NCBI GenBank assembly: GCA_963693085.1
Contig: OY856410.1
Coordinates: 1,334,611,804-1,334,675,803 of the forward strand
Direction: 5' to 3'
Length of the DNA: 64,000 nucleotides
Source: Alisma plantago-aquatica
Taxonomy: Eukaryota; Streptophyta; Magnoliopsida; Alismatales; Alismataceae
In this document: piece by piece, positions 48,349 through 59,753 of the stretch
Numbering within the stretch: the stretch's first letter is position 1
Layout of the letters: the number at the start of each line of letters is the position of its first letter
Position numbers and translations under genes: made by a program
Notes under the pieces: model-generated
Database searches by the model: none
The model's input: the letters and a program-made list of their open reading frames with translations, nothing else
Told to the model about the DNA's origin: nothing

Positions 48349-49660
48349 CTGGTGGGAATGCCCATGACCATTTGTAGAAGTTCATAGACCTATGTGGACT
48401 AAGCAAGCAAGATGGCATGTCAGATCAAACAATGAACCTGAGATTAATCTATTACTCCCTCACTTACAAAGCAATTTTGTGGTACAACTTCCTAGATAAT
48501 CGCAACATCAAAACTTGGAACTTAAGAATAATTTCTTGAGAAGTTCTTTCAACCCTTGCTCACTTATCAACTCCGAGGGGAAATCACCCAATTCAAGCAG
48601 GACTCATCTGAAATTCTCTTTGAAGCATGGGAATGATTGAGAGAGTTGTTGTGTAACTCCCTTAATCATGACATTCCCCTATCACAATTTATTGAGAAAT
48701 TCTATGAGGAAGTTGATGATGACATCAAGCAGTTCCTTAACCCTACTTCTAATGGAGACTTCATGCATAAAAGCTTTGACGACGCATAGAAATGTGTAAG
48801 TACGAGAGCTGAGAACCAAGCCAATTAGGGCTCATACCACAATGGGGGAATTCTCAAGGTGGCAATGGCAGAAGATAAATCTAAGATGAAGGTCATTGTC
48901 GAATCCCTAAAGATGCTCGCTCTCAAACAAGACAACCTTGAGTTGAACCTTTTAAGGAATGGGTAGAGAGGCCAACTCTCTTTTCAATCTACATTATTCC
49001 TAGAAGTCTGCTAGGTATGTAGTGCAGAAGGCCATACAGGTGTGGAGTGCAATTGCCTATACCAGACCACGTTGAACATGAACTAATCCCAGTTTAATAG
49101 CAACCCCCTCATCAAATAAGTTAACACTATCAAATCTATTCTAGGATAGGGATACTGCAACTCCAACAGACTGAGAATTCATCTAGGCTTCTAGCATTTA
49201 CTGTTTCATATGGGCTTCCATATGGAAGGCCAAACAAAATAGCAAATGCCTACAAGCTCAAGAAGGACCAAAATCAGAATCAAGTTTGGGATCCTCTAGG
49301 TTTCCATAAGAACCAAAACTTCCTCCAAAATAACTATAATCATGGCCAGAACCATAACATTTTCAATCGGGGGAACAACTGTAATACAGGGTAGTAACCC
49401 TATAATCAGCAAGGACAACTCCTCCTTGACCAAGGTGGCCAACATAACATGTCAACCTCTAATAATCAAGGTTGTCTCAAGAGATTGAGATGATGATATA
49501 AGCCCAATAAGGACAACAAGAAGTTCAACAATGAGCCCAACAAGCCTACACCAAGTTCTTGGAAGCCCAAATTACTCATATCACAGCTGTGGTAAGACCT
49601 CCAGTGAGCTCCTTTGCTATCCAACCAGAGAATAACCCCATGTGTCAAGAGGAGTAGTAA
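48349..49660 (+). pseudogene. Element E2 gag
   Basis: With stops, the frame from about 48369 reads KFIDLCGLSKQDGMSDQTMN, then YKAILWYNFLDN, LTYQLRGEITQFKQDSSEIL, HDIPLSQFIEKFYEEVDDDI, KQFLNPTSNGDFMHKSFDDA and GGILKVAMAEDKSKMKVIVE. This is parallel to C gag residues 130-320. An Asn/Gln-rich tail (49250-49460) and QPENNPM (about 49625) follow. Confidence 0.85.
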
Positions 49661-49899
49661 AGGATGTTACCACACATTTTGGATGTGTGATACCATAACC
49701 ACTAATCCTAATCATCAACAATAATAGGCTCATTCTTGAAGATGTGAAGATGAGGAAGTAAGCTCAATTGTCGTACCAATAGTTGTTTGAATGGTTGCAC
49801 CATAGAACTAACTATCGAAGAACCAAAGAAGGGTGATGCATCTACCCCCTAAAAAGTAGTTCACCTCAACCTGAGAAGGACCCAGACACTACACCAACA

Positions 49900-50640
49900 T
49901 CTCCCTCCATTCTCATGGTGCCTGTCTGCAAGCCCCATGTTCCATACCAGAGTCGTCTAGCTCAAACGTGACTAGGCTCAAGGTTCATGTAGTTCAAGGA
50001 TGTGACAAAGAAATTACTTGTTGATTTCCATTTTCTTAATGATTTTGTAGAAATCCCTTCATGGACGAAGTTCTTCAAGACTCTTCTCACTTGCAAATAC
50101 CTAACAGAGGAAGTCAGGACTATGAAGCTAGCATAGACAGCTTTAGACATCACCCAGAGCAAGATGCCCAAGAAACTCAAAAATCTTGAATCTTTTGGCA
50201 TTTCTTAATTTATTGGGGACACTACATGCCACGAAAGGCCTAGATGATCTTGGGGAAAGCATATCTATGATTCCATATAGATTGTGCAAGAGACTAGGCT
50301 TCACCACTGACATTCTCCCTACCGACATTGTGATTTAACTTGGTGAATCCTCTATGACTACCCCCATGGGTATCGTAGAGGACATTCCTATTCATGTGGG
50401 TCCCAAATCATATTGCCCATGTGACTCTGTCATAATGGACATCAAGGAAGACCTAATTTACCCTCTTATATTAGGGAGCCCTTTCCTTGAAACTTCTCAC
50501 ACACTCATTGTTGTTGAAGCAGGCATCTTGACATTAAGTCTTGGGACAGACACTATCAACTTCAAGGTCTTTGAGAGTCTCAAGGGCCCCTCCTTTCATG
50601 GGTAATACTTTGATTGATATTGTTGATAAAATGGCACAAC
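49900..50640 (+). pseudogene. Element E2 gag linker and protease
   Basis: The linker VHDFPFLNDFVEIPSW-like traces lie near 50020-50060 and FFKTLLTCKYLTEE near 50070-50110. The protease active-site stretch LDDLGESISMIPYRLCKRLG (about 50237-50300) has DLGES for DLGAS. Then come SSMTTPMGIVEDIPIHVG, CDSVIMDIKEDLIYPLILG and SPFLETSHTLIVVEAGILTL (50342-50540). Stops lie near 50208 and 50338. Confidence 0.8.
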
Positions 50641-50723
50641 TACGACAGGAGGATCCTACTTATAAAGACCCTCTAGAAACCACACTCTTCAATGCCAACA
50701 CACATGAACTAGATGATGAATAG

Positions 50724-51299
50724 GTGGAGAAATTCCTCCTTCTCTTAAACTCTTCTGAGGAAGACCCCAAGGCCAAATTTGAAGATTTGAAGTCCATATG
50801 TATTGTAGAAGAAGAAAACAAGGAACCAACTACTCTAGAGATGAAACATATACCTAAGGGTCTCAAATATGTCTTCCTTGATGATACGAAGGTTTACCAT
50901 GTCATCATCATAGTAGATCTCATAGCATCCCAAGAAGGCAAGTTGTTAATCAAACTAAGGAAGAGGCAAAAAGCACCAGGCTACAAAATGACTGACCTAA
51001 CTGGAGTAAGACAAGCTCTCTACATGCATATAATAAACATGGTTGACATCTACAAGTCATCCATCGAGCCTTAATGTAAGATAAACCCAATCCTGAAGGA
51101 GGTTGTTCGTAAGGAAGTGATAAAGTTGCTTCTTTCTAGGATTATCTATCCCATCTCCAATTCACCTTGGGTGTCCTGTATAGATGGTGCCAAATAAGGG
51201 AGGTATGTCTTAAATGATACGAATGATCTTGTTCCCACCTACATTATGATTGGGTGTTGTATGTGCACAAACTACTGTAAGCTCAAACATGCTACTAGG
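50724..51299 (+). pseudogene. Element E2 RT linker and first RT motif
   Basis: MEKFLLLLNSSEEDPKAKFE, GLKYVFLDDTKVYHVIIIVD, GYKMTDLTGVRQALYMHIIN (50724-51074), then with stops KEVIKLLLSRIIYPISNSPW and a CTNYCKLKHATR stretch ending at 51297 (usual CIDYRKLNKATR). LTR F is inserted directly after this motif. Confidence 0.85.
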
Positions 51300-52920
51300 T
51301 GTTGTATACATGCCACAAAGTGAATCATTTGATGATTGTAGGGAGCATCATATACTTGATTCGATAATATTAGTAAAGATACTTCGGTATGTTATGCTTG
51401 TCTCAATTATGAGATAATGACACAAGCATAATAGATGTCTAAAGAATGATGTTACTCAATGACATATGTATTTAGGTTAAGGACCTAAACAATGAGATAA
51501 TATGTATAATAACAGTACATACATTCTTGTTATGCCCCTGTTCATATATTATTATGGAAGAAAAATAGATGACAATAATATATAAGACTAGAATATGTGT
51601 TCACTGATGATAAAGTATCATTAGTCATGATATTGTATATCAAGTCAAACACATAGGTAGGTGTTAGAGAACAGTGTACTGGATAGACCCACCTTGAAAG
51701 TGATACATGGAAACCATGAAATGGTAGTCAGATATATTTCTCAAAGTGATTGTGGTGATTTTTTTTCTTAGACTTAAAGTCACTACACTCATCACATATC
51801 ATTCGATCAAATTTGACAGCATCCATAATGATTCTGAATAAGGCTTGCCATAAAGGTGGTGATTGGGTGTGTTGTGACACATGTGGATTGACTGTGAGTG
51901 ATGCAGATGGTATTGGTCCCTCCTATTGAGTGTTTGTTATCCCAGGCCCTTATTAAGGAAGGCTGAGAAATGCATGGCCATGCTCATGTGAGTCAATATA
52001 TGCTATGTGAACACATTGTATCTTAACAATCTGTTCTAGTTTAAGAAACATAGATTGAGTATTAAGAGGATGACAATTTCATTCATTGGATTCAATCTGG
52101 ATATTAGAGACAAAGAAACTATACTATCATGCTAGAACTAATCACTGATTGTAGGTTAAAGTTGTTTTCCAGCTTTCCAGTTATTTGGGTAGAAATGATG
52201 TGTTTCTAGATGTCGCTCATTACTTGTGTAGTCATAATGGTTATGAACTTCACTACCAATGTAATATGACACCTATAGGGTAACACATATATGATGCACT
52301 TGGAATAGGAGATTCAGACATGTATAAGATTTAATTTGGTTACTAAAAGAGTTTAGGTAATCAAATTAAACAACATTGGCTATGCCAATTGACTGACTGG
52401 AGTGTCTAGTCAATCAACTAGTGTGTAAGTCGATGGACTAGAATGTCCAGTTGACTTCTAGTGTTCCAGTCAACTGAGTGGATTGTCTAATCGACTGACT
52501 AGAGCTTACTGACACTAGCCGATGGAACCAACAAGTCGACTAGTTGGAGTGTTCAACCAACCAACTGTACCAGGTTTTGACAGACGATCAAAATATTGAG
52601 TCGAATGATTGGATGCAAAATGACTAGTTTGACTACGTCAAAGGACTAGTTTGACTGGGTCAAGTGATTAATGACATGTGTAATGATGTGCATTAATCAT
52701 CACATTAAAAGACAATATTGTTGCACCACTGACCACAAGCCAATTGACCGACTGAATAGTCCAATTGATTGACTGGTGTGCTAGATGATTGACTGGATGG
52801 TCCAGTCGACTGACTAGTTCTCTACAACATCCGTCAAGCCATGAGATCTAACTTTTTCTATCCCCTATGTTTTGGAAACCCTGGCCCATCCAGTCCTATA
52901 TAAGGAGTGGTGTTATATCC
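51300..52920 (+). repeat. LTR F: partial copia-type LTR related to element B
   Basis: Starts TGTTGTATACATGCC and follows the B LTR in order: tgatgattg, ttatgagataatga, ttactcaatga, gttagagaacagtgtact, gacccacc, gactgtgagtgat, taggtt...gttt.cca.ctttcca. The U3 array here is built on GTCGACTGACTGG instead of GAGATGG/CCATCTC (52381-52680, 52735-52825). TATATAA at 52907-52913. The rest is cut off by LTR G at 52921. The left flank ctagg would be the target copy. Confidence 0.8.
52907..52913 (+). promoter_or_regulatory. TATA box of LTR F
   Basis: cctatataaggagtgg after the GTCGACTG phrase array; comparable to 2863-2868 in B. Confidence 0.55.
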
Positions 52921-53514
52921 TCAATTTTGTTAAAATTGAATTATATAAAGTCAATTGATTTATGAATTCCCCAATGGTATTATTGGTGGAATAATATTGT
53001 TAATCGCCTCTATGGAATGGGTGCTTGTGGCACAAGTTAAGTAAATAAAAGGAAGTTGTGCATAGATTAATGATAATGACTTTTGAAATATTGAATAACT
53101 AAAATATGGGCAATATGTGGGTTTTCAAGAGAAAGTAAAAAGCATGGTGTTCTAGATAACTAAAGGGACAATTATCTAGTAAAGATTGGTGACAACGTGG
53201 TTAAGGAATCAAATGAGAATATTTTGTCTTAACTTGCAAATAATATAGAAAAGGAAAATAATTCCTGAAATTGAGAGGAAAAGGGATGTTTTTTGAAGCA
53301 ATGGTAATTGATTTAATGAGATGTGTAAAAGAACAAGTTTGTATACAAAATACATCCAAATAAATCCTAGGGGACTAAATAGAAACTTGGAAAAGACACA
53401 AGTGAGTTTCCATGGAATAAAATAAATCAAGAGAGAAATAGAGGAATAATCTAGAATCCATTATCCAATAAGGTGCCATATGTTTCCAAATCCAAGTCCT
53501 AATAAGATTATGGT
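52921..53514 (+). repeat. LTR G: probable gypsy (chromovirus-type) LTR start
   Basis: TGTTATATCCTCAATTTTG resembles the LTR start of element H (TGTTATAACCTCATTTTTC on the minus strand). The sequence is AT-rich with tail phrases such as ggggactaaatagaaacttgg. It is interrupted by element H at 53515; its continuation would lie beyond the window. The preceding agtgg may be its target copy. Confidence 0.5.
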
Positions 53515-56282
53515 TGTTATGACCCCACCTCCCGATAACCCCCAATTATGGGAGACCGAGAGGTGGAAGCCGCACACATAATTTTCGGATCAAGGTTCAG
53601 CAATTAATTGATAATAATTAATAAATTGTACTAGACTAAACTGAAAAGCTATAATAAATAAATCTTTTGCATACCTTTGAAAATTTTTGGAACTCTAAAA
53701 CTTCTATCCAGAACTCAGTCTAACTAACTAATCCTCCTTGGACTTTAATTAGTGTATTTCTCAACGTGTCGGATTATTGTTTGTCCTTTTCATTTTGTAC
53801 CTAAAATGCCGACAAACAAAATGTCGGTCAGCCAAAGCTGGTATGTGGGGGAAATCACTATTCATGCAATTATCTATAACAATGTATAGCATTCAATTAT
53901 CATTTAACAGACAATGTTACATTTTAAATATAACAATGCGGTCCATGTGTCCCATATTCCCTTTATACCCCTCATGACTTCACCTATCAAGTGAATCAAT
54001 TTCTAGGGCGGAGTCACATGGCATTACCCGTAGGTAGCCCACTCCTTAACTCATGGTATGCTAAGAGTCTCATGGTACTACACGTGGGTAGCCCAGTTTC
54101 TAACTCATGATACCCTAGACCTTACTCTAGGTTATCCTTAACTTCTGCATATCCATAAGGGTGGACTCGGATCTAGCTTGTTATACATATATAACCATAG
54201 TGATAGTCATAGTCACTTTATAGTTGCATGAATTGAAACATCCAACAGTTATTTCAATCATTGAGGAAAACGTCGATAAAATCCTCGAAAAACTAATCGG
54301 TATAGTCATAAGCGTAACCACATACCTCTTATTGCAGTTTCAGATATAGAATCAAAATTGAAGAGAGAGAATATCCAAGTAAGCAAGAAAAGGCACATAA
54401 CCCTAAAATAAAAGTACAAGTTTACTTTTATTAATATTTATCTAATTTCATCATGTCCCTTAGGGTTTCTATCAAATTTTAGGGTTTTGCTTTCCTTCTT
54501 AGATATTATGAACCCTAATCCATCAAATATACCCAAAACCTTTAAATTCTCTCTTTTTAATATCCCTAACAGTTTTAGGATCATTATTTAGCAATTTATC
54601 AAAATAACAAGTTTTCCTTCATCTTTTACCCTAAATTAGGGTTTTTATGTACATTATCTTTCATTCGTAGTCATAAACCATAATGTAGCCATATTTGTAT
54701 TGAAAACGGATGAAATCTACATATTATTAATTAACAGGTTTATAATCCTCAACTTAACCCATTAATTTACAAACAAACATCCTTTATATGTAATTAGGGT
54801 TTCCAATTAACTTGAAATGCATTTTACTAGAAATTTAAGTACTTTTGCAAAACGAACTGGAATCAGGTTATATAATCATTTTTAACAGATTCCTTGCATT
54901 TTTCTACACAACTTTCATATATAAAGTTCTTTTATACGAGTTTCCTAGCTATTTCTATAATTTTAGAAAAGAAAAGTTATTTTCTGTAATTTCGGTCAGA
55001 GAAGGAAATACCTAGATCGTTGGATCGATGTGCCGCGGTCCACAGGTTAATCCGACGCTCCGCAAGAACCGACTCCACTCACTTGATCACACGCACAGTC
55101 ATTGGCGAGTGATCTTTGGATGCTCCTTGGTTCACTATGGTCCCCTGATCCAACGACTCCCGTTGTTGCGCTCTCCTCAGCGGGCTAAGGCATGCGCTTT
55201 CTCTTGAGATCGTCAGATCTCGTCTCGACCCACCGTGTTTCGTGATCCGACGACACCTGCGCATCGTCTCCTTCACCTTTCTCAAAAGAACGTGCGGTGG
55301 TGCCATGTCAGTAGCTCGTCGGAGCAAGTGCAATCGAGAGGATGAGGGAGTCTGGAGGTGCGAAAGGTAGCCGCTCGAGATCGATTGGTCACAAGGACTC
55401 GAGTGGTGGTCTATATATAGGGTACGGAGGGTTCCCTTTAGGGTTTCTGACCCCGCCTCTAGGACAACCTTCAGCCCAATTGGGAGTTTCGTGCATACAC
55501 AAGGGAAGTTGCCTAATCTTGGGTCGAAAACGTTCCCCTCTCTCTCTCGAACTCAATGGGATACTTCCCATGTACGCTCATACTCTGCTGTGATCGGAAA
55601 TGCAAGGGGAAAATACCCTGTGGGCGGCTGCAGACTATGTCCCTTTGGGACTCTGGACGATGAGCCCGATCGGTTGGATTAAGATCCAATGGTCACCATC
55701 CTCCGCGTTCAAACAGAAAAAGGAAAAGGATTCCCAATTATACAAGGAAAATTCTATTTTGATGATAGCTTGAAAATTTAATAACTCTCAATCCTTAACT
55801 CCGTTTTATCTCAAATTTTGAGGAAAACTCGTTTTTACCTTTATCTTTCCTTGTGCAAAAATTGGAGTCATTATCCAAAGGAAACGATCCCTTTACTTCA
55901 GTTTCAAGTTATCCCTTATTTAATTGTATTTTCCACATATTCTTTATTTCCTTTGCCATTATCTAATTATCCTGAGTTCCTTGAACCCCAAGGAACCTTT
56001 ATAACTCGAAATCTTATTTTGGGAAAATATCTTTCAGCTTAAAATCATTTCTATTTATTTTCCTCATATATTCCTTTATTAAATGGAATTCCTTTTTCAT
56101 TTCTTTTTGTTTTTCTTTTAATTGGGCTTAATGGCCAATAAGGCCCATCAAGAAAGCATGCAAGACTATTATTCATGAAATTCATTCAAATCAAATCATG
56201 AAATCAAACATTGATCTTATTTAGACATTTAAAAGAGATTTTCAAATCTCATTACATGTATTCGAAAAATGAGGTTATAACA
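53515..56282 (-). repeat. Element H 3' LTR
   Basis: 2768 bp. Minus-strand start TGTTATAACCTC, end ...GGGGTCATAACA. Aligns with 61594-64000 with few differences. The copy at 62560-62580 has an extra 18 bp (tttcttgaaaattagggt) that is missing here. Carries at least seven telomere-like AAACCCTA/TAGGGTTT units and a GC-rich stretch (55020-55680) with TATA. Confidence 0.93.
55411..55420 (-). promoter_or_regulatory. TATA box of element H 3' LTR
   Basis: ctatatatag, self-complementary, in an otherwise GC-rich, strongly conserved block; the same at 63503-63512 in the other LTR. Confidence 0.6.
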
Positions 56283-56295
56283 TCCTCCCCTCCTT
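56283..56295 (-). other. Element H polypurine tract
   Basis: Minus strand aaggaggggagga immediately before the LTR start TGTTATAACC. Confidence 0.9.
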
Positions 56296-56325
56296 ATAGG
56301 AATTTTGTCCTCAAACTTCAATCAA

Positions 56326-57024
56326 TCAAACAAACAAATTTGGATATGCCCTTTCCATGTCCGTCTTTAGCTCCCATGTGGCCTCATCCTCTCCATGGTG
56401 CTTCCAAAGAACCTTTACCATCTCAATATTCTTATTTCTGAGCTCTTTTACCTTGCTATCTAGAATCTGCAAAGGCAACTCAGGATAAGACAGCTTTCCT
56501 TGAAGCTCAATTGGTTCAATGCTCAGCACATGGCTTGGATCTTACACATATCGCTTCAGATTGGACATGTGAAACACATCATGCATCATGATGTATTGAG
56601 GGGGTAATGCCAAACGATATGCGGCTTCACCAATCCGTTCTAACACTTCAAACAGACCCACGTATCGGGGACTCAACTTTCCTCTATTTTTAGCTATAGC
56701 TCGGAGTGGTCGGATTTTCAGAAAGACATGCTCTCCCACAGTGAAATGCACATCAGTTCGCTTCGCATCAGCGTATGACTTCTGTCTATCTTGGGCTCTC
56801 TTTAGCCTTTGCCTGATTAAAGCAACTTTATCAGCATACACTTGGAGTTCATCTGACCTCAATAAGGTCCTCTCACCAACATCATCCCAGTGAAGTGGTG
56901 ACCGACATGGTCTCCCATATAGAGCTTCATATGGAGGCATCCCGATACTGGCTTGGTAACTATTGTTGTAGGCAAACTCAGCTAAAGGCAAGTATTGCTC
57001 CCATGATCCACCCCAATTGAGCAC
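56326..57024 (-). pseudogene. Element H integrase C-terminus and chromodomain
   Basis: Minus strand. WEQYLPLAEFAYNNSYQASI, MPPYEALYGRPCRSPLHW and VGEHVFLKIRPLRAIAKNRG (GPY/F-type domain, KLSPRYVGLFEVLERIG) end in HDVFHMSNLKRYV and a TAA at 56544-56542. The same frame continues with PLQILDSKVKELRNKNIEMV, KVLWKHHGEDEATWELKTDM and YPNLF, the chromodomain of Tekay-type chromoviruses. That domain is thought to guide integration into heterochromatin. A frameshift separates it from the integrase core. Confidence 0.9.
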
Positions 57025-57668
57025 ACAAGCTCACAACAGATCCTCTCTAAGGTCTGAATTGTCCTTTCTGACTGACCATCTGTCTGGGGGTGATAGGCGG
57101 TACTGAACTTTAACCTTGTACCTAGTTCCTCTTGAACCTGCTTCCACAACTTACAAGTAAACTTTGGGTTTCTATCGGAGATGATGGAACCGAGTACACC
57201 ATGCAAGCGTACTATCTCTCTGATATATAGCTCAGCTAATTCTGACACCTTGGCAGTGGTCTTTAAGGCAAGGAAGTGTGCTGACTTAGTAAGGCGATCT
57301 ACCACAACCCATATCGCATCATGACCTCTCTTGGTCCGGGGTAGACCCACCATGAAATCCATGGTGATCTTCTCCCATTTCCATTCTGGAATCTCTATAG
57401 ACTGTAAAAGTCCGTCGGGTTGTTGGTGTTCAGCCTTAACCATTTGGCACGTAAGACAACTGGCTACGTAAGCTGCAATGTCTCTTTTCATCCCTGGCCA
57501 CCAGAAAAACCTCTACATGTCCTTAAAAATCTTCGTAGTCCCTAGGTGTACTGTGTACTTAGAACCATGAGCTTCTCGTAGGATATGTTCCTTCAATGGT
57601 GAATCTTCAAGCACCCATATGCGATTCTCGAAATGTATTCCTATGTCTATTCCCAATGAAAGACGGGT
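57025..57668 (-). pseudogene. Element H integrase core
   Basis: Zinc domain H...HLG..K and CLTCQ (57660-57440). Core: ITMDFMVGLPRTKRGHDAIW, then SDRNPKF with Asp at 57176-57174 and DGQSERTIQTLE with Glu at 57068-57066; spacing D-35-E. A duplicated AG (plus strand ct within 57042-57047) shifts the frame two codons after the TLE motif, and the true frame then has a TGA at about 57030. A further in-frame stop lies near 57513 before RFFWWPGMKRD. Confidence 0.92.
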
Positions 57669-59708
57669 CTATGGCTTCTGCAGCAAGCCTTTCATCTTGT
57701 CAAGTCCTCCACTGGCCAACTGTGCTGCGACAATCTCACTCAATAACTCTGAATGTATCTGGATATTGGCCAAATGAACTCGATCATCTAACGGTTGAGG
57801 TGACCATTCCACCAATTCTTCTAAGCTCTTCCACTGACTAGACAAAACAACTGCACACCTGAGCTGCTTTCGACTGAAGGCATCAGCTACGACGTTCGCC
57901 TTTCCTGGATGATAGGCAATGGTGAAGTCGTAATCTTTCATGTACTCCATCCATCGTCGTTGTCGTAGGTTCAAGTCTTTTTGCGTCAGAAGATACTTCA
58001 GGCTCTTATGGTCTGTGAAGATCTCAAAAGTGGCACCATATGGATAATGCTGCCAAATCTTTAATGCATGAATGATAGCAGCTAACTCCAGGTCATGTGT
58101 CAGGTAATTCACCTCATTAGGCTTGAGCTGTCGGGAGGCATATGCAACCACATGTCGATTATGTTCCAACACACAACCTAATCCCATCTTAGACGCATCG
58201 GTGAAAATCATGAAACCCTCATTGCCTGATGGTAAAGTCAAAACTGGTGCAGTGGTCAGCTTCTCTTTCAGCTCCTGGAAATGAGCCTCACAAACATCGG
58301 ACCACACAAACTTCACATATTTTCGAGTCAACATGGTCAGTGGCAAGGCGGTCTTTGAGAAATCCGCGATGAAGTGCCAATAATATCCTGCTAACCCCAA
58401 GAAGCTTCGTATCTCCGAGGGGTTCTTCGGTGCTGGCCAGTCTTGAACTGCTGACACTTTAGCTGGATCTACGGCGATCGTTCCTCCTGAGATGATGTGT
58501 CCAAGGAACATGACTCGGTCTATCTAAAATTCACATTTATAAAATTTCCCATAGAACTTCTGCTTTCTCAAGATATCAAGGACCTTACTTAGATGGTCTC
58601 AGTGTTGATCTAGGTCATCAGAATAAACTAGTATGTCATCTATGAACACTATGACAAACGAGTCAAGGAAGGGTTGAAACACACTGTTCATAAGGTTCAT
58701 GAACACACTAGGTGCATTGGACAACCCAAAAGGCATAACCACGAACTCATAGTGGCCATATCGGGTCCTGAAAGTGGTTTTCGGGATATCCTCACTCTTG
58801 ACTCTCAACTGGTGGTAACCCGATCTCAAGTCGATCTTGGAAAAGACTCGAGCTGACTTCAACTGGTCAAACAAGTCATCTATCTGGGGTAAAGGGTATT
58901 TGTTCTTAATGGTAGCCTGGTTGATCATCTGGTAGTCTATACACATACGGAGCGAACCATCCTTTTTCTTTACAAAAAGAACTGGTGCTCCCCATGGTGA
59001 TGTGCTAGGGCGGATAAAACCCTTATCCAACAATTCATGCAATTTCTTCTTTAACTCAAGCAACTCCGCAGGGGCCATCCTATAAGGTGCTCGGGAAATA
59101 GGGTTTGTACCAGGGGATAGCTCTATGGAGAAATCTACCTCTCTTTCGGGTGGAATCCCAGGTAGATCATCTAGAAAAACATCAGCATAGCCCCTAACTA
59201 CCTCTATTTCTTCTAAGGGTTGCACCTTGGGTTCAGGCTCTGTAACTACTGCTAGGAGAGCTTGACATCCTTTACTCATCATCTGTTCTGCCTTCGGGGC
59301 TGACACATACAGGCTGGTGGTGGCATCCTTCCTACCCCTAATGACAAAAGGTGGGTGACCTGGTCTCTTAATGATCACTTTCTTCTCCCTACAGTCAATG
59401 TTGGCCCTATAGGTAAAAATCCAATCCATGCCAATGATTACATCAAAATCATTCATGTCAAAAAGGATAAAATCTGTAGGAAACTCATGATCTCGATATT
59501 TCATAGGTATCACCGGAGTTTTCAAAAGGGAAGTAAAGATCTGACCACTCGGGGTTGTAACATCTAAGACATATCTTAGATCCTTGATATCCAAACAAAG
59601 CATAGTTGCAAGATTTCTCGAAATGAAAGTATTAGTAGATCCAGAGTCAAATAAAGCTTTCACATTATGTCCCATAACTTCAAGCATGCCTACATTGTTT
59701 TTCATCAT
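57669..59708 (-). pseudogene. Element H protease, reverse transcriptase and RNase H
   Basis: Single minus frame. Protease: [13 protein letters not shown] (about 59660-59620) and [66 protein letters not shown] (catalytic Asp), [15 protein letters not shown] and [12 protein letters not shown] (58650-58630, both Asp kept). RNase [44 protein letters not shown] and [12 protein letters not shown]. Here HDLELA has Asp for the usual Glu-Lys-Glu start. Stops at 58601-58599 (TGA), about 58527 (TAG, usually Trp) and 57671-57669 (TAG). Confidence 0.95.
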
Positions 59709-59753
59709 GCATTAGACCATTACATGCTTAACTTTAAAACATAAAAGAAAACT

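Larger units (their letters stand above)
48345..51299 (+). mobile_element. Element E2: plus-strand Athila relic (gag to start of RT)
   Basis: Joined head-to-head to E1 at about 48320-48345. On the plus strand it has gag (from the EHFLRFIDLC-equivalent), protease, linker and the first RT motif, and is then cut by LTR F at 51300. Its protein traces are closer to E1 than to C (AEDKS.MKVIVESLKMLALKQ). Neither LTR is present. Confidence 0.85.

Noticed and set aside
55079..55593. Open frames on both strands in the LTR of H (repeated at 63198-63780)
   Set aside because: They overlap each other and the TATA region, arise from the GC-rich LTR block, show no domain, and occur in both LTRs.
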